A stretch of 64,000 bases of DNA. It comes from Marinibacterium profundimaris (GTDB lineage: Bacteria; Pseudomonadota; Alphaproteobacteria; Rhodobacterales; Rhodobacteraceae). Shown one piece after another: positions 37,458-46,229 of this stretch. Where the stretch lies: contig NZ_AQQR01000006.1 in NCBI RefSeq assembly GCF_002210095.1, positions 217,573 to 281,572 on the forward strand. The letters run 5' to 3'. Below the pieces are notes generated by a model. The model was not told where the DNA came from. It did not search any database and was given only the letters and a program-made list of their open reading frames with translations. Position numbers and translations under genes: made by a program. Position 1 is the first letter of the stretch. Each line of letters opens with the position of its first letter.

Positions 37458-38363
37458 ATGACCGACCAATCCCCGACGACAAGGCGGATGACGGCGAAGG
37501 ATTTCAGCCCGGAACTGCTGGAGCTGTACGATTTCTATGCCCATGGCATCATCACCAAGCGCGAGTTCCTGGACCGCGCCGGGCGCTATGCCGCGGGCGG
37601 GCTGACCGCGGCGGCGCTGCTGGGGGTCATGTCGCCCGATTATGCGCTGGCCGAGCAGGTCAGCTTCAACGATCCCGACATCACACCGGAATGGATCACC
37701 TATCCCTCGCCCGAGGGCCATGGCGAGATCCGCGCCTACATGGTCCGTCCCAACGGGGTGGAGACCGCGCCGGGCGTCGTGGTGGTCCACGAGAACCGCG
37801 GCCTGAACCCCTATATCCAGGATGTCGCGCGGCGGGTGGCCAAGGCCGGTTTCATCGCGCTGGCCCCCGACGGGCTGACGCCCATGGGCGGCTATCCCGG
37901 CAATGACGAAGAGGGGCGCGCGCTGCAGAAGCAGGTGGACGGCGAGAAGCTGATGAACGATTTCTTCGCCGCCGTGGCCTTCCTGATGGATCACCCGGAG
38001 GTCAGCGGCAAGGTCGGCATCACCGGCTTCTGCTATGGCGGCGGCGTGGCCAACGCGGCGGCGGTGGCCTTCCCCGAACTGGGCGCGGCGGTGCCCTTCT
38101 ACGGGCGGCAGGCCGACGCGGCGGACGTGCCCAGGATCCAGGCGCCGCTGCTTCTGCATTACGGAGAGCTGGACGAGCGGGTGAACGCCGGCTGGCCGGC
38201 GTACCAGGCGGCGCTGGACGCGGCCGGCAAGACCTACGAGGCCTATATCTACGAGGGCGCCAACCACGGGTTCCACAACGATTCCACCCCGCGCTACGAT
38301 CCCGAAATGGCCGAGCTGGCCTGGGAGCGCACCATCGCCTGGTTCCGCACCTACCTGAGCTGA
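37458..38363 (+). CDS. dienelactone hydrolase family protein, probably exported
   Basis: A 301-residue alpha/beta hydrolase of the dienelactone hydrolase type with a cysteine nucleophile (GITGFCYGGG), aspartate in LDERVNAGW and histidine in EGANHGFHN. Before the domain there is a 65-residue leader with TKREFLDRAGRYAAGG and a hydrophobic stretch, which looks like a Tat signal in which the twin arginine is KR; homologues often have RR. It would then work in the periplasm on lactones or esters. ATG at 37458 follows GAGGAGGA. It lies 47 bases behind the RND pump and may share its transcript. Confidence 0.9.
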   Translation: MTDQSPTTRRMTAKDFSPELLELYDFYAHGIITKREFLDRAGRYAAGGLTAAALLGVMSPDYALAEQVSFNDPDITPEWITYPSPEGHGEIRAYMVRPNGVETAPGVVVVHENRGLNPYIQDVARRVAKAGFIALAPDGLTPMGGYPGNDEEGRALQKQVDGEKLMNDFFAAVAFLMDHPEVSGKVGITGFCYGGGVANAAAVAFPELGAAVPFYGRQADAADVPRIQAPLLLHYGELDERVNAGWPAYQAALDAAGKTYEAYIYEGANHGFHNDSTPRYDPEMAELAWERTIAWFRTYLS

Positions 38364-38654
38364 GGCGCGGGCGGCGTCCTCACCGGACCCGGGCGGGAAT
38401 GGCTCGGGAGGTCCTGGCGATGGGGCCGGGGAGCCGGCCGTCCCGCACCGTTGGGGAGCCCGACCGGGGGGCAAGAAGCCCTCCGGGCCCGCCCTTTAAC
38501 AAACCGGACCACGGCGCAGACCCTCCGATCCGCGCTCAGACGCCGCCATATCGCCTGCATCTGTGCGCCTGGGCGGAACACCCGTGCATCCAGCGCCAGT
38601 TGTGGGATGCCCCATCGATGCTACCTTTCCCGCATCAACCCCGTGGAGGACATC

Positions 38655-39587
38655 ATGAGCTGGAACCCCGCGCTCGATCCAAGCTGCCCGACCGGCGACG
38701 CCGTCGATCAGATCGAAACCCTCATCGTCCCGCGCGCCCGCGATCTTGGCGATTTCGAGGTCCGCCGCGCGCTGCCTGCACCAAAGCGGCAGATGGTCGG
38801 CCCCTTCATCTTCTTCGACCAGATGGGGCCGGCGGAATTCGTGACGGGGCAGGGGATCGACATCCGTCCGCATCCCCATATCGGGCTGGCGACCGTCACC
38901 TATCTTTACAAGGGCAAGTTCCATCACCGCGATTCCCTGGGCACCGACCAGTGGATCGAACCCGGCGCCGTGAACCTGATGACTGCCGGCCATGGCGTCA
39001 CCCATTCCGAACGCGTCGATGGCGACATGCTGAAGGCGCCCTATGACCTCTTCGGCATCCAGACCTGGATCGCCCTGCCCAAGGACCAGGAAGACAATCC
39101 CGCCGATTTCGTCCATGTCGGCAAGTCCGAACTGCCGCTGCTGGAAGGCGAGGGCAAGCAGGTCCGCCTGATCCTCGGCTCCGCCTGGGGCGAAACCGCC
39201 CCAGCCGCGACCCCGTCCGAAATGTTCTACGCCGACGCCACGCTCGAGGCCGGCGCGACCCTGCCTTTGCCCGACAATCACGAGGACCGGGGCATCTACG
39301 TGGTCGACGGCTCGGTCGAGATCGCGGGCACCTCCTATGATCCCGGCCAGATGATGGTGTTCCGCCCCGGCGACCGCATGGGCGTGCGCGCCGGTCCCGC
39401 CGGTGCGCGGCTGCTGCTGCTGGGCGGGGCGACGCTGGAAGGGCCGCGCCACATCTGGTGGAACTTCGTCGCCTCGTCGAAGGAACGGATCGAGGCCGCC
39501 AAGGAGGCCTGGCGCGAAGGCGACTGGGAACATGGCCGCTTCTCGCTGCCGCCGACCGACAAGGACGAGTTCATCCCGCTGCCTTGA
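38655..39587 (+). CDS. pirin family protein
   Basis: A 310-residue bicupin of the pirin family. The N-terminal cupin carries the metal ligands in RPHPHIGLATVTYLYKG and KFHHRDSLG and the histidine-glutamate of GHGVTHSER. Pirins act as quercetinase-like dioxygenases or redox-dependent regulators; which applies here is unknown. ATG at 38655 follows a GGAGGACATC ribosome site, and the open frame extending upstream is not conserved in character. It precedes the first tRNA-Asp gene. Confidence 0.93.
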   Translation: MSWNPALDPSCPTGDAVDQIETLIVPRARDLGDFEVRRALPAPKRQMVGPFIFFDQMGPAEFVTGQGIDIRPHPHIGLATVTYLYKGKFHHRDSLGTDQWIEPGAVNLMTAGHGVTHSERVDGDMLKAPYDLFGIQTWIALPKDQEDNPADFVHVGKSELPLLEGEGKQVRLILGSAWGETAPAATPSEMFYADATLEAGATLPLPDNHEDRGIYVVDGSVEIAGTSYDPGQMMVFRPGDRMGVRAGPAGARLLLLGGATLEGPRHIWWNFVASSKERIEAAKEAWREGDWEHGRFSLPPTDKDEFIPLP

Positions 39588-39749
39588 CAGGCCCTGGCCG
39601 GGCCGGTCCCGCGCGGGCAGGGCTGCCCCGATCCGGTCGCGATCCGGCGCTTTGGCGAAAAACTGCACCGGGCCTGCGGAAATGCGCTTGACCCCGGAGG
39701 CGGGGGGGCCTATCCCCCGCTCCACCACTGGCGGATGCCGGTGGCCAGC

Positions 39750-39826
39750 GCGGTTGTAGCTCAGTTGGTTAGAGTACCGGCCTGTCACGCCGGGGGTCGC
39801 GGGTTCGAGCCCCGTCAACCGCGCCA
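39750..39826 (+). tRNA. tRNA-Asp (anticodon GTC), copy 1
   Basis: A 77-base tRNA with acceptor stem GCGGTTG / CAACCGC, anticodon stem CCGGC / GCCGG around loop CTGTCAC, T loop TTCGAGC and encoded CCA. It is identical, base for base, to the copy at 41669, and the identity continues a few bases past the CCA (ACTTTC-like). Confidence 0.97.
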
Positions 39827-39958
39827 CTTTCTTCCATTTCGTACGAAATGCGCAGGCGCCTTCGGGCGCTTTTGTGCGTTTTGTACAATATTCTCCGGTC
39901 CGCATGGTCGCTGTTTTGATGCCGATCCGGGGCGGCCGGTTGCGGTCGGGCAGGGGCG

Positions 39959-41557
39959 TCAGATGGTGATACCAAGGGCGCGGAGCAGCGGCGCGAGCCA
40001 TGGCCATTCGGTGGCCATCCGGCTTGCCAGCCCTGCGAACTCGGCGGCCTTGAGTGTGAAATAACCGACCGCAGTGACCGAAACGGCTGCGCCGACCGAC
40101 TTTGCGATTGCCTGCTTGGTTTCCTCGACGCTCATCCGGGCGAGATCGAGTCCCTGGTTCCGCATCCATCTGGCACCGGTCAGCGCCATCGCACCCATGG
40201 CGGAGATGACATTTGCCGCGCTGGCTCTCAGGCCCTTTGCCGCAACCGGGTCATCCGGGGCTTCCTGCGCGAAGGCCATGATATCCTCCATGGCCAAGGT
40301 CACGTCCGGCGAAACGAATGGTTCTTCATCCAGATCACCGAGCGCCTGTTCGACCTCCTGTGCGAGGGCTTCGGTCTCTTCCACGGTTGGTATCGCGGAG
40401 ACTGCGTCCGCCTTGTAGGCCAGCCATTCCGGAAATCTCTCCAGCAACAGGGCCAGGGATGCCGCAAAGGCTTCGACATCGGCGGCATCCTCCTCCATCA
40501 GCACCTCCCGGGCTTCGGCGGATTGCCGGATGACGCGGTCGCCATGGGTGCCCAGGGCGATGGCGTTGACGTTGTCGTAATCCTCGCCAAGTGCGGCCGC
40601 CAAACGATCTAGCGCCTTTGCAAGACGCGGCATCGAATTGCCAATCCTTGGGCGTTGGTCTTCAAGATCGTCCAGAAAATCCTGCAAGGCGGTCCAGCCC
40701 TGTCGCGCCCGCAATTCCACGGCGCTGTCCGCGGCATGATGCGCGGCGCTCAGGCCAATGCGGTCATCGTGAATGACAACCTCGACCGGTGCGGGCTGTT
40801 GTTTTGGTAGGTCTGGTTCGGCGTTTGCGCCGGCCATTGCTTGCCCGCGCTCCCAGGTCTTGGGCCAAGGCGGAAGTGTCTTCAGGTAAGCTAGCGTCTC
40901 GGCAGTTCGCTCCGCATCATCTTCGATGCGCGATAGTTCTGCCAGCTCCGGCGTTGAGATCGCGGCAGGCGTCCCCGCGAAGTGCAGCCCCCGCCTGCGC
41001 TCGCCACCCACCCGGTCGAATTTTACCTTTGCAATGGCTCTCAGATCCGAAACCTTGCTGCCGGTAAGGTCGAGCGCTTGCAAGTTGTACAGCGCCCTCA
41101 GAGAGCCGATATCCTCGACCTCTGTGTTGCTCAGATTGAGCGTTTCAAGGCTGAGCAAGAACTGGAGTTGTGTGACGTCCCACAGTGGTGTGTCTGCCAG
41201 CGACAAGTTCAACAATCCGGAGGGTTTTTGGGATTTTCGGAAGTTGGGAATTTGTTCAACTTGGGTCCCGCTTAGGTTCAGCGTCTCAAGGCCGGGGGTT
41301 TCGAAAAGTGGTTTCGCATTCGCCACGGGACTTCCGTTAAGCCGCAATGTCTTCAGCCGTGGAAGGTGTTTGATCCGTTCAACGTCGGTTATTCGCGTGC
41401 CACCAAGCTCTAGCTCTTCCAGCGTCGATATCCGTGAGATCGTGTCTGGAAGCGTCTCAAGATCTGTCAGTTCGTTCAGGGACAATCGCGTTGCGTTGTT
41501 CTCGATTGCCCGGCTCACCAGCCGCTCCGCCTCCGCGTAATCGTCTTCCGCACTCAT
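39959..41557 (-). CDS. leucine-rich-repeat protein with C-terminal hydrophobic segments
   Basis: A 532-residue protein of no known function. Residues about 24-175 form six or seven leucine-rich repeats of roughly 22 residues (for example LKTLRLNGSPVANAKPL and LETLNLSNTEVEDIGSL). A helical linker follows (to about 240), then a charged helical region, and the last 110 residues hold two hydrophobic stretches (AANVISAMGAMALTGARWM and SVGAAVSVTAVGYFTLKAA) that could enter a membrane. Base composition is visibly lower in G+C than the neighbours, near 45-55% in the LRR part. It is the only gene between two identical tRNA-Asp genes. ATG 41557 follows a GCAGGTG ribosome site. A sensor-plus-membrane-effector role is speculation. 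Confidence 0.8.
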   Translation of the reverse strand: MSAEDDYAEAERLVSRAIENNATRLSLNELTDLETLPDTISRISTLEELELGGTRITDVERIKHLPRLKTLRLNGSPVANAKPLFETPGLETLNLSGTQVEQIPNFRKSQKPSGLLNLSLADTPLWDVTQLQFLLSLETLNLSNTEVEDIGSLRALYNLQALDLTGSKVSDLRAIAKVKFDRVGGERRRGLHFAGTPAAISTPELAELSRIEDDAERTAETLAYLKTLPPWPKTWERGQAMAGANAEPDLPKQQPAPVEVVIHDDRIGLSAAHHAADSAVELRARQGWTALQDFLDDLEDQRPRIGNSMPRLAKALDRLAAALGEDYDNVNAIALGTHGDRVIRQSAEAREVLMEEDAADVEAFAASLALLLERFPEWLAYKADAVSAIPTVEETEALAQEVEQALGDLDEEPFVSPDVTLAMEDIMAFAQEAPDDPVAAKGLRASAANVISAMGAMALTGARWMRNQGLDLARMSVEETKQAIAKSVGAAVSVTAVGYFTLKAAEFAGLASRMATEWPWLAPLLRALGITI

Positions 41558-41668
41558 CACCTGCCCCACGTCACCGCCGCGCAACCTGACCCGCCAAGAA
41601 TCCACCCGTCAACCTGACAAAACCCGCTTGACGCCTCCGGCCACACCCCCTATGTCCCCCTCCTACGC

Positions 41669-41745
41669 GCGGTTGTAGCTCAGTTGGTTAGAGTACCGGC
41701 CTGTCACGCCGGGGGTCGCGGGTTCGAGCCCCGTCAACCGCGCCA
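41669..41745 (+). tRNA. tRNA-Asp (anticodon GTC), copy 2
   Basis: Identical 77-base copy of the tRNA at 39750, including the encoded CCA. The two copies are direct repeats 1919 bases apart and bracket the LRR gene. Confidence 0.97.
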
Positions 41746-41873
41746 CTTTCCCCCTGCCCATGATGTGCAGTGCATGGCCCAAAGGGCCGTCGACGCCATG
41801 TGCTCGCAGCGCATCGACCCGGTGCAGGCACGTACATCCCCATGGCCCCGGCCAATCCCCCGCACGCGCGCGC

Positions 41874-42629
41874 TCAGTAGCTGTAGCCCAGAGCGCTCTC
41901 CAGCTCCGCATCCACACGGGACCGCAGGTAGGCCATGTCCGCCTCCGTCCAGCTTGCGGGCGTCTCCGGCCGCTCCGCCACCGCGCCCTTGAACTTCGCG
42001 CCCAGCCGTTTGACCACGGGCCGGAACGCCGTCCTGGGGGGCAGGTCAAGCCCGGCCTCCAGCGCATCCAGAAACGCCTCCGGCGCCGCCACGGCCTGTT
42101 CCATCCGCACCAGCACCACGCCTTGATGCCGCTGCAGCAGGCCCAGGTGCTGCGCCAGCTTGCCCCGCCGCAGCGCGAAGAGGTCCTCGTAGATCTCGCC
42201 CGTCAGCGGATCGCGGTCCGCCTGCAACGGCTGACCCACCAGTTCGCGCACGCCGTCGATGTCGAAATAGCGCGGGCGGTCGATCACGCTGTCCCAGGGC
42301 GCGCGGATGAAATCGGAAAACGCCATCGCCTGCAGCGCCGCCACCGCATGCCAGGGCTTGGCATGCATCGACCGCGCCCAGTCCGCCGCCCCCCTGACAC
42401 ACACCACCACCACCAGATCCGCCGGGATCGCCAGCGCCTGCACGCCGCCATGCTTCCACCCCAGCGCCTCGACCGGCCGCAGCGGGGTGTTCCGCCCGAT
42501 CAGCCGCTTGACGAAATTCGTCCCCGATGACCGTTCCCCGAACACCTGCGCCCGGCGCGGCGCGACCGGCCCGGGCCGGACGAACAGCCCGCTGTCACTG
42601 AAGCTTTCCGGCACCCATTGGCGGTTCAT
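41874..42629 (-). CDS. sulfotransferase-like P-loop protein
   Basis: A 251-residue protein not firmly assigned. VFGERSSGTNFVKRLIGRN near residue 30 looks like the phosphosulfate-binding loop of sulfotransferase-family proteins (GxRxSGTxxL type), followed by GWKHG and by a strand-turn pattern DLVVVVCVRGAADWARSMH like their 3'-phosphate site. Later segments include LYEDLFALRRGK-type residues that may bind the acceptor. ATG 42629 is preferred over the TTG at 42653 and has GGGGA upstream. It is divergent from the next glycosyltransferase gene, so both may modify the same surface glycan. Confidence 0.65.
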   Translation of the reverse strand: MNRQWVPESFSDSGLFVRPGPVAPRRAQVFGERSSGTNFVKRLIGRNTPLRPVEALGWKHGGVQALAIPADLVVVVCVRGAADWARSMHAKPWHAVAALQAMAFSDFIRAPWDSVIDRPRYFDIDGVRELVGQPLQADRDPLTGEIYEDLFALRRGKLAQHLGLLQRHQGVVLVRMEQAVAAPEAFLDALEAGLDLPPRTAFRPVVKRLGAKFKGAVAERPETPASWTEADMAYLRSRVDAELESALGYSY

Positions 42630-42716
42630 CCGGCGCGGTCCCCCGTTCTGCAATTCTCAATCCCCCACATGCTACGCTAAGGATTGGCAAAACAAGGGCA
42701 GAGCAGGGGCATCGCC

Positions 42717-43589
42717 ATGCAGACCGCGGCAGCACTGACCATGGTGCGCGACGACGCCTTCTTCCTGAAGGCCTGGCTGGCCCATTACGGCACGCTTCTG
42801 GGGCGCGAGAATTGTTACATCGTGAACCACGGGCGGGGCGGGATGGTGGCCGAGCTGGCGCAGGGCTGCAACGTCATCGGCCTGCCCGGCGATCCGCACA
42901 GGAATTTCGACATCAAGCGCTGGCGCCTGCTGAACGGCATCGTGCAGGGCTTGCGCAACTATTACCGGCACGTGATCGTGGGCGACGTGGACGAGCTTGT
43001 CGTGCTGGACCCGGCCGCGGGAACCGATCTGCTGTCCTTCCTGGCCGACACGCCGGCCAAGCGCGTGCTGACCCCCCTGGGGCTTGAGGTCATCCACCGC
43101 ATCGATATCGAACCCGAGCCGATCACCGGCCCGATCCTGGGGCCCCGCCGCCATGTCCGCCCGGCGCCGCATTACTCCAAGCCCTGCATCGTCTCGGTGC
43201 CGACCAAGATCGCGCGCGGCGGCCATTACACCCAGTATTCCAGGATCCACACGCCGGATCACCTGTACCTGTTTCACCTGAAGTTCTGCGATTTCGACGC
43301 CTATTGCGAGGTCATGAACCGCCGCAACGACACCGTCGCGGCGACCGGCGGCACGGTGAAAGAGGTCTCGATCGGCCGCCACTGGTTCGCCGAGGCCCGC
43401 GGCGAGGACCGCGCCGTGTTCGAGGCCTTCGCCGCGCTGCCCCTGCGCGAAGGGTTCGACATGAGCGCCACGCGCCGGCGGATGCGCCGCAGCTTCGGGC
43501 CGCGTGGCGAAACCGGCTATTTCCACTTCGACCGCCCCGAGGACGCGGCGCAATTTGTCCTGCCGGACCGGTTCTCGGGCCTGATCTGA
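42717..43589 (+). CDS. GT2-like glycosyltransferase (Glyco_tranf_2_4 type)
   Basis: A 290-residue soluble protein of the type often named family 2 or DUF23-like glycosyltransferase. It begins AALTMVRDDAFFLKAWLAHYG, the typical start of this group, and has the metal-binding GDVDELVVLD around residue 97. A conserved histidine-rich middle (RIHTPDHLYLFHLKFCDFD) follows. The acceptor sugar is unknown. ATG 42717 follows an AGCAGGGGCA ribosome site. An antisense frame is not coding. Divergent from the sulfotransferase-like gene. Confidence 0.82.
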   Translation: MQTAAALTMVRDDAFFLKAWLAHYGTLLGRENCYIVNHGRGGMVAELAQGCNVIGLPGDPHRNFDIKRWRLLNGIVQGLRNYYRHVIVGDVDELVVLDPAAGTDLLSFLADTPAKRVLTPLGLEVIHRIDIEPEPITGPILGPRRHVRPAPHYSKPCIVSVPTKIARGGHYTQYSRIHTPDHLYLFHLKFCDFDAYCEVMNRRNDTVAATGGTVKEVSIGRHWFAEARGEDRAVFEAFAALPLREGFDMSATRRRMRRSFGPRGETGYFHFDRPEDAAQFVLPDRFSGLI

Positions 43590-43879
43590 CACCTGACCCG
43601 ATCCGCCGGGAGGCCCCCCGGACGGATCCCGGATCGCCCGACCCGCCCTGACCGCCCGCCCAGACCGCCCGTCCTGATCACCCGGTCAGGCGCATGGCCT
43701 GCCATTGCGGCGTGAAACCGGCCAGGGCGTGCGACGGCAATAAATCTTCACAGATTGTTATCCATGTCACAATGTCGCCGTCTTTTCGGCATTCCATGCA
43801 GTGGGAGGCCGGGCTTTGGGCCGGGACTTTGGCAAGACCCCGGTGCGTGCGGGGCAAAAGTATTTGGTTGGCAGATTTA

Positions 43880-45898
43880 ATGAGGCTCATCAAAAACCTG
43901 ATCGCGGGCGTGAATGTCTGGACATTCGTGGCGGCGCTGGCCCTCCTGTCTCTGATCGGGTTGTCCTGGACGGCCCTCCGGCAGGAGGCCGAGCTTCACC
44001 ATGCCAACCTGCGCGGGCAGGTCGCGGACGTCGTGCACGAGATCGCGCACACCATCGGACGCAAGCTCGACTCGGCCGACGTGGTGGCAGACCAGCTGGT
44101 CCGCGCGGCCGGTGGCGCCGCGCGTCCGCCGCAGGATCGCGTGGCCGAGGCCGAGGCCGCGCTGAGGGCGCATAACCCCCGCGTCACCCGCGTCGCCATC
44201 GACCTCGTCGGCGCGGATGCCACGACCACCGCGCCGGACGGTTCCGTATACCGGCCCGGGGAGGTCGTGCTCGAGGGGCCGGTGACGCTGCCCGACGGGG
44301 GTGACGGCGTTGCCCTGCATCATCCGTTTTTTGCGCCCCCGGATCCGGGCGGCGCCCCGCGGCTGCTGGGCGTCATCACCTTCACCCTGCCCGAGGCCGA
44401 GCTTCTCGCGCTTCCCGAAGACAGCGGCGGCGCGGCGGGGCCGCTCATGGTCGGGCTGCGTGTCACCGGGGCGGATGGCGCCGACATCTTCGGCACCGTC
44501 GCCCCGCCCGAGGCCGCGCCGGTGATCCAGACGATCCGGCTGCCCGGCCAGACCTGGGAAATCGTCGCCAGCCCCAGGGCGGGCTGGCCCGGGCTTGTCC
44601 ATCGCTACGACGGGGTGCTGGTGCTTGTCTTCGTGCTGGCCGTCTCGACCGTGGCGGGCATCGGCGGGACGCATTTCCTCTTTCACCAGCGGGACCGGTT
44701 CCACAAGATCCTCGCCAACGCGGTCGAGTCGCTGGATGTGGGCTTTGTCCTCTTCGACGAGAAGGACAGGCTGCAGATCTGCAATGCCGAGTTTCGCGAT
44801 CACCTTGGGTTCGACGGGCGGTACCTCGTGCCCGGCACGGGCTATGACACGATCCTGCAGCAGACCGGGGAATTCATCGCCTCCCGGGCCGACACCGAGA
44901 CCGCGCGCGACTGGGTGGCGCAGCGCATGACGGACCACGCCGGGGGGCAGGAATTCGTCATCGAAGGCCCTGACGAGACCTGGCTGAAGATCTCCGAAAC
45001 CCGCACGCCCGACGGGTTTTCCGCCGCCGTCGTCACCGACATCACGGACCAGAAGAAGGGTCAGCTTCTGGCCGAGGCCGCGAACCGCCAGAAGACCGAG
45101 TTCCTCAGCAACGTCACCCATGAACTGCGCACGCCGCTGACGGTGATCGGGGGCTATGCCCAGCTTCTGTCCGACAACTGGCTGCTGCCCCAGCGCGTCG
45201 ATCTCATGGACCTGATGGACGACTGCGAAAAGGGCGACGCTGCGATGCGGGAACGCGTCGCCGAATGCCGTGAAACCGTGCTCGACTACGACACGGCGGT
45301 GAAGGAATACAGCGGCAAGATCGCCGGCTCGGCGCGGCACATGCTGGCCATGATCAACGATCTGCTCGACTGGACCCGGCTGGAACGCGAGGCGGTCGAG
45401 CTGGACCGCGACTATGTCGATGTGGCCGGCTTCGTGACCGCTGCGCTTGCCGACATGCACCCCCTGGCCGAGGCGAAGGGGCTGGAGCTGACCGGCGCGC
45501 ATGACGATTGCGTGGTCCTGGCGGATGTCCGGCGCCTGCGGCAGGTGCTGTTCAATCTGGTCGGCAACGCGGTGAGGTTCACCGAAAACGGGAGGATCCG
45601 GATCGAGGCGCGCCTGCGCGGCGAGCGTCTCGTGCTCAGCGTCGAGGACACGGGCTGCGGCATCCCCGGGCCCGAGCTTGACCGGATCTTCGAGCGCTTC
45701 CACCGGGTCGACAATTCCGACACGCGCGAACATGGCGGCTTCGGCATCGGCCTCTCGATCGTGCGCGAGATCGTGACGCGCCATGGCGGCTCGATCACCG
45801 TGGAGAGCCGCCTGGGCGAGGGCAGCCGCTTTACCGTCGAGCTGCCCGACGCCTCCGTCGCCGTCCCCGATCGGGACCGGATGGTCTGCCGGTCCTGA
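43880..45898 (+). CDS. membrane sensor histidine kinase with PAS domain and enlarged DHp loop
   Basis: A 672-residue kinase. Membrane helix 1 spans about residues 15-32, a periplasmic sensing domain 35-240 and helix 2 243-268. A PAS-like domain (residues 275-390, ending VVTDITDQKKG) precedes the HisKA region, with the phospho-accepting His414 in FLSNVTHELRTPL. Between the H-box helix and the second helix (SARHMLAMINDLLDWTRLE) there is an insert at about 431-478, larger than usual. The ATPase domain has the N-box (NLVGNAVRF, Asn563), DTGCGIPG and FGIGLSIVR. No response regulator is adjacent, so the partner is unknown. ATG at 43880 is chosen to begin helix 1; no strong ribosome site is visible. 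Confidence 0.9.
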   Translation: MRLIKNLIAGVNVWTFVAALALLSLIGLSWTALRQEAELHHANLRGQVADVVHEIAHTIGRKLDSADVVADQLVRAAGGAARPPQDRVAEAEAALRAHNPRVTRVAIDLVGADATTTAPDGSVYRPGEVVLEGPVTLPDGGDGVALHHPFFAPPDPGGAPRLLGVITFTLPEAELLALPEDSGGAAGPLMVGLRVTGADGADIFGTVAPPEAAPVIQTIRLPGQTWEIVASPRAGWPGLVHRYDGVLVLVFVLAVSTVAGIGGTHFLFHQRDRFHKILANAVESLDVGFVLFDEKDRLQICNAEFRDHLGFDGRYLVPGTGYDTILQQTGEFIASRADTETARDWVAQRMTDHAGGQEFVIEGPDETWLKISETRTPDGFSAAVVTDITDQKKGQLLAEAANRQKTEFLSNVTHELRTPLTVIGGYAQLLSDNWLLPQRVDLMDLMDDCEKGDAAMRERVAECRETVLDYDTAVKEYSGKIAGSARHMLAMINDLLDWTRLEREAVELDRDYVDVAGFVTAALADMHPLAEAKGLELTGAHDDCVVLADVRRLRQVLFNLVGNAVRFTENGRIRIEARLRGERLVLSVEDTGCGIPGPELDRIFERFHRVDNSDTREHGGFGIGLSIVREIVTRHGGSITVESRLGEGSRFTVELPDASVAVPDRDRMVCRS

Positions 45899-46167
45899 CC
45901 GGCGGGCAAGGGGAGGCCTTTGCGCGGGGGAGGCCGGGACGGGCGCCCCCACTCGCCCCCGGCCGGTCAGGGCCTCTGGCCCGCAGCCACAGCTCCAGGA
46001 CATCATGGGGCAGGCCGGGGCCCAGAGGCCGCAGCCGCTGCACCCCGCCCCGCAGCGCGCGTGTCCGGCTGGGTGCCCGAAGGCGTCACACCTCCTTGCG
46101 CTGCGCCTGCGGTCCGGGTCAGGCCCGGGCCCAGCCGCCACCATTCCCTAACACTTGGTAAATCCGT

Positions 46168-46220
46168 GGCTGCAACCCATTGAAAACATTAAGGCCAACA
46201 GATGTCCCACGCGTGGGACA
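46168..46220 (-). repeat. 53-bp element with perfect 18-bp palindrome, copy 1
   Basis: Read on the minus strand it starts with TGTCCCACGCGTGGGACA, 9 bases past the stop of the dehalogenase-like gene, and continues TCTGTTGGCC, TTAATGTTTTCAATGG, GTTGCAGCC. The copy at 52932 repeats palindrome and arm in the same sense. The rest of the 331-base gap (45899-46229) holds no gene that I can support. Confidence 0.8.
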
Positions 46221-46229
46221 CCCCCGGCC

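Noticed and set aside
34135..37482. An 1115-codon minus-strand frame opposite the RND pump
   Set aside because: Shadow of the pump gene; composition is antisense-like and no motif is visible.
33245..38363. RND pair plus dienelactone hydrolase as a transferred resistance island
   Set aside because: Base composition and codon use look like the rest of the window and no mobility genes or repeats flank it, in spite of the tRNA-Leu nearby.
43610..43690. Repeated ACCGCCCG/GACCGCCC units after the glycosyltransferase gene
   Set aside because: Only imperfect low-complexity GC repeats; no period or structure that can be defended.
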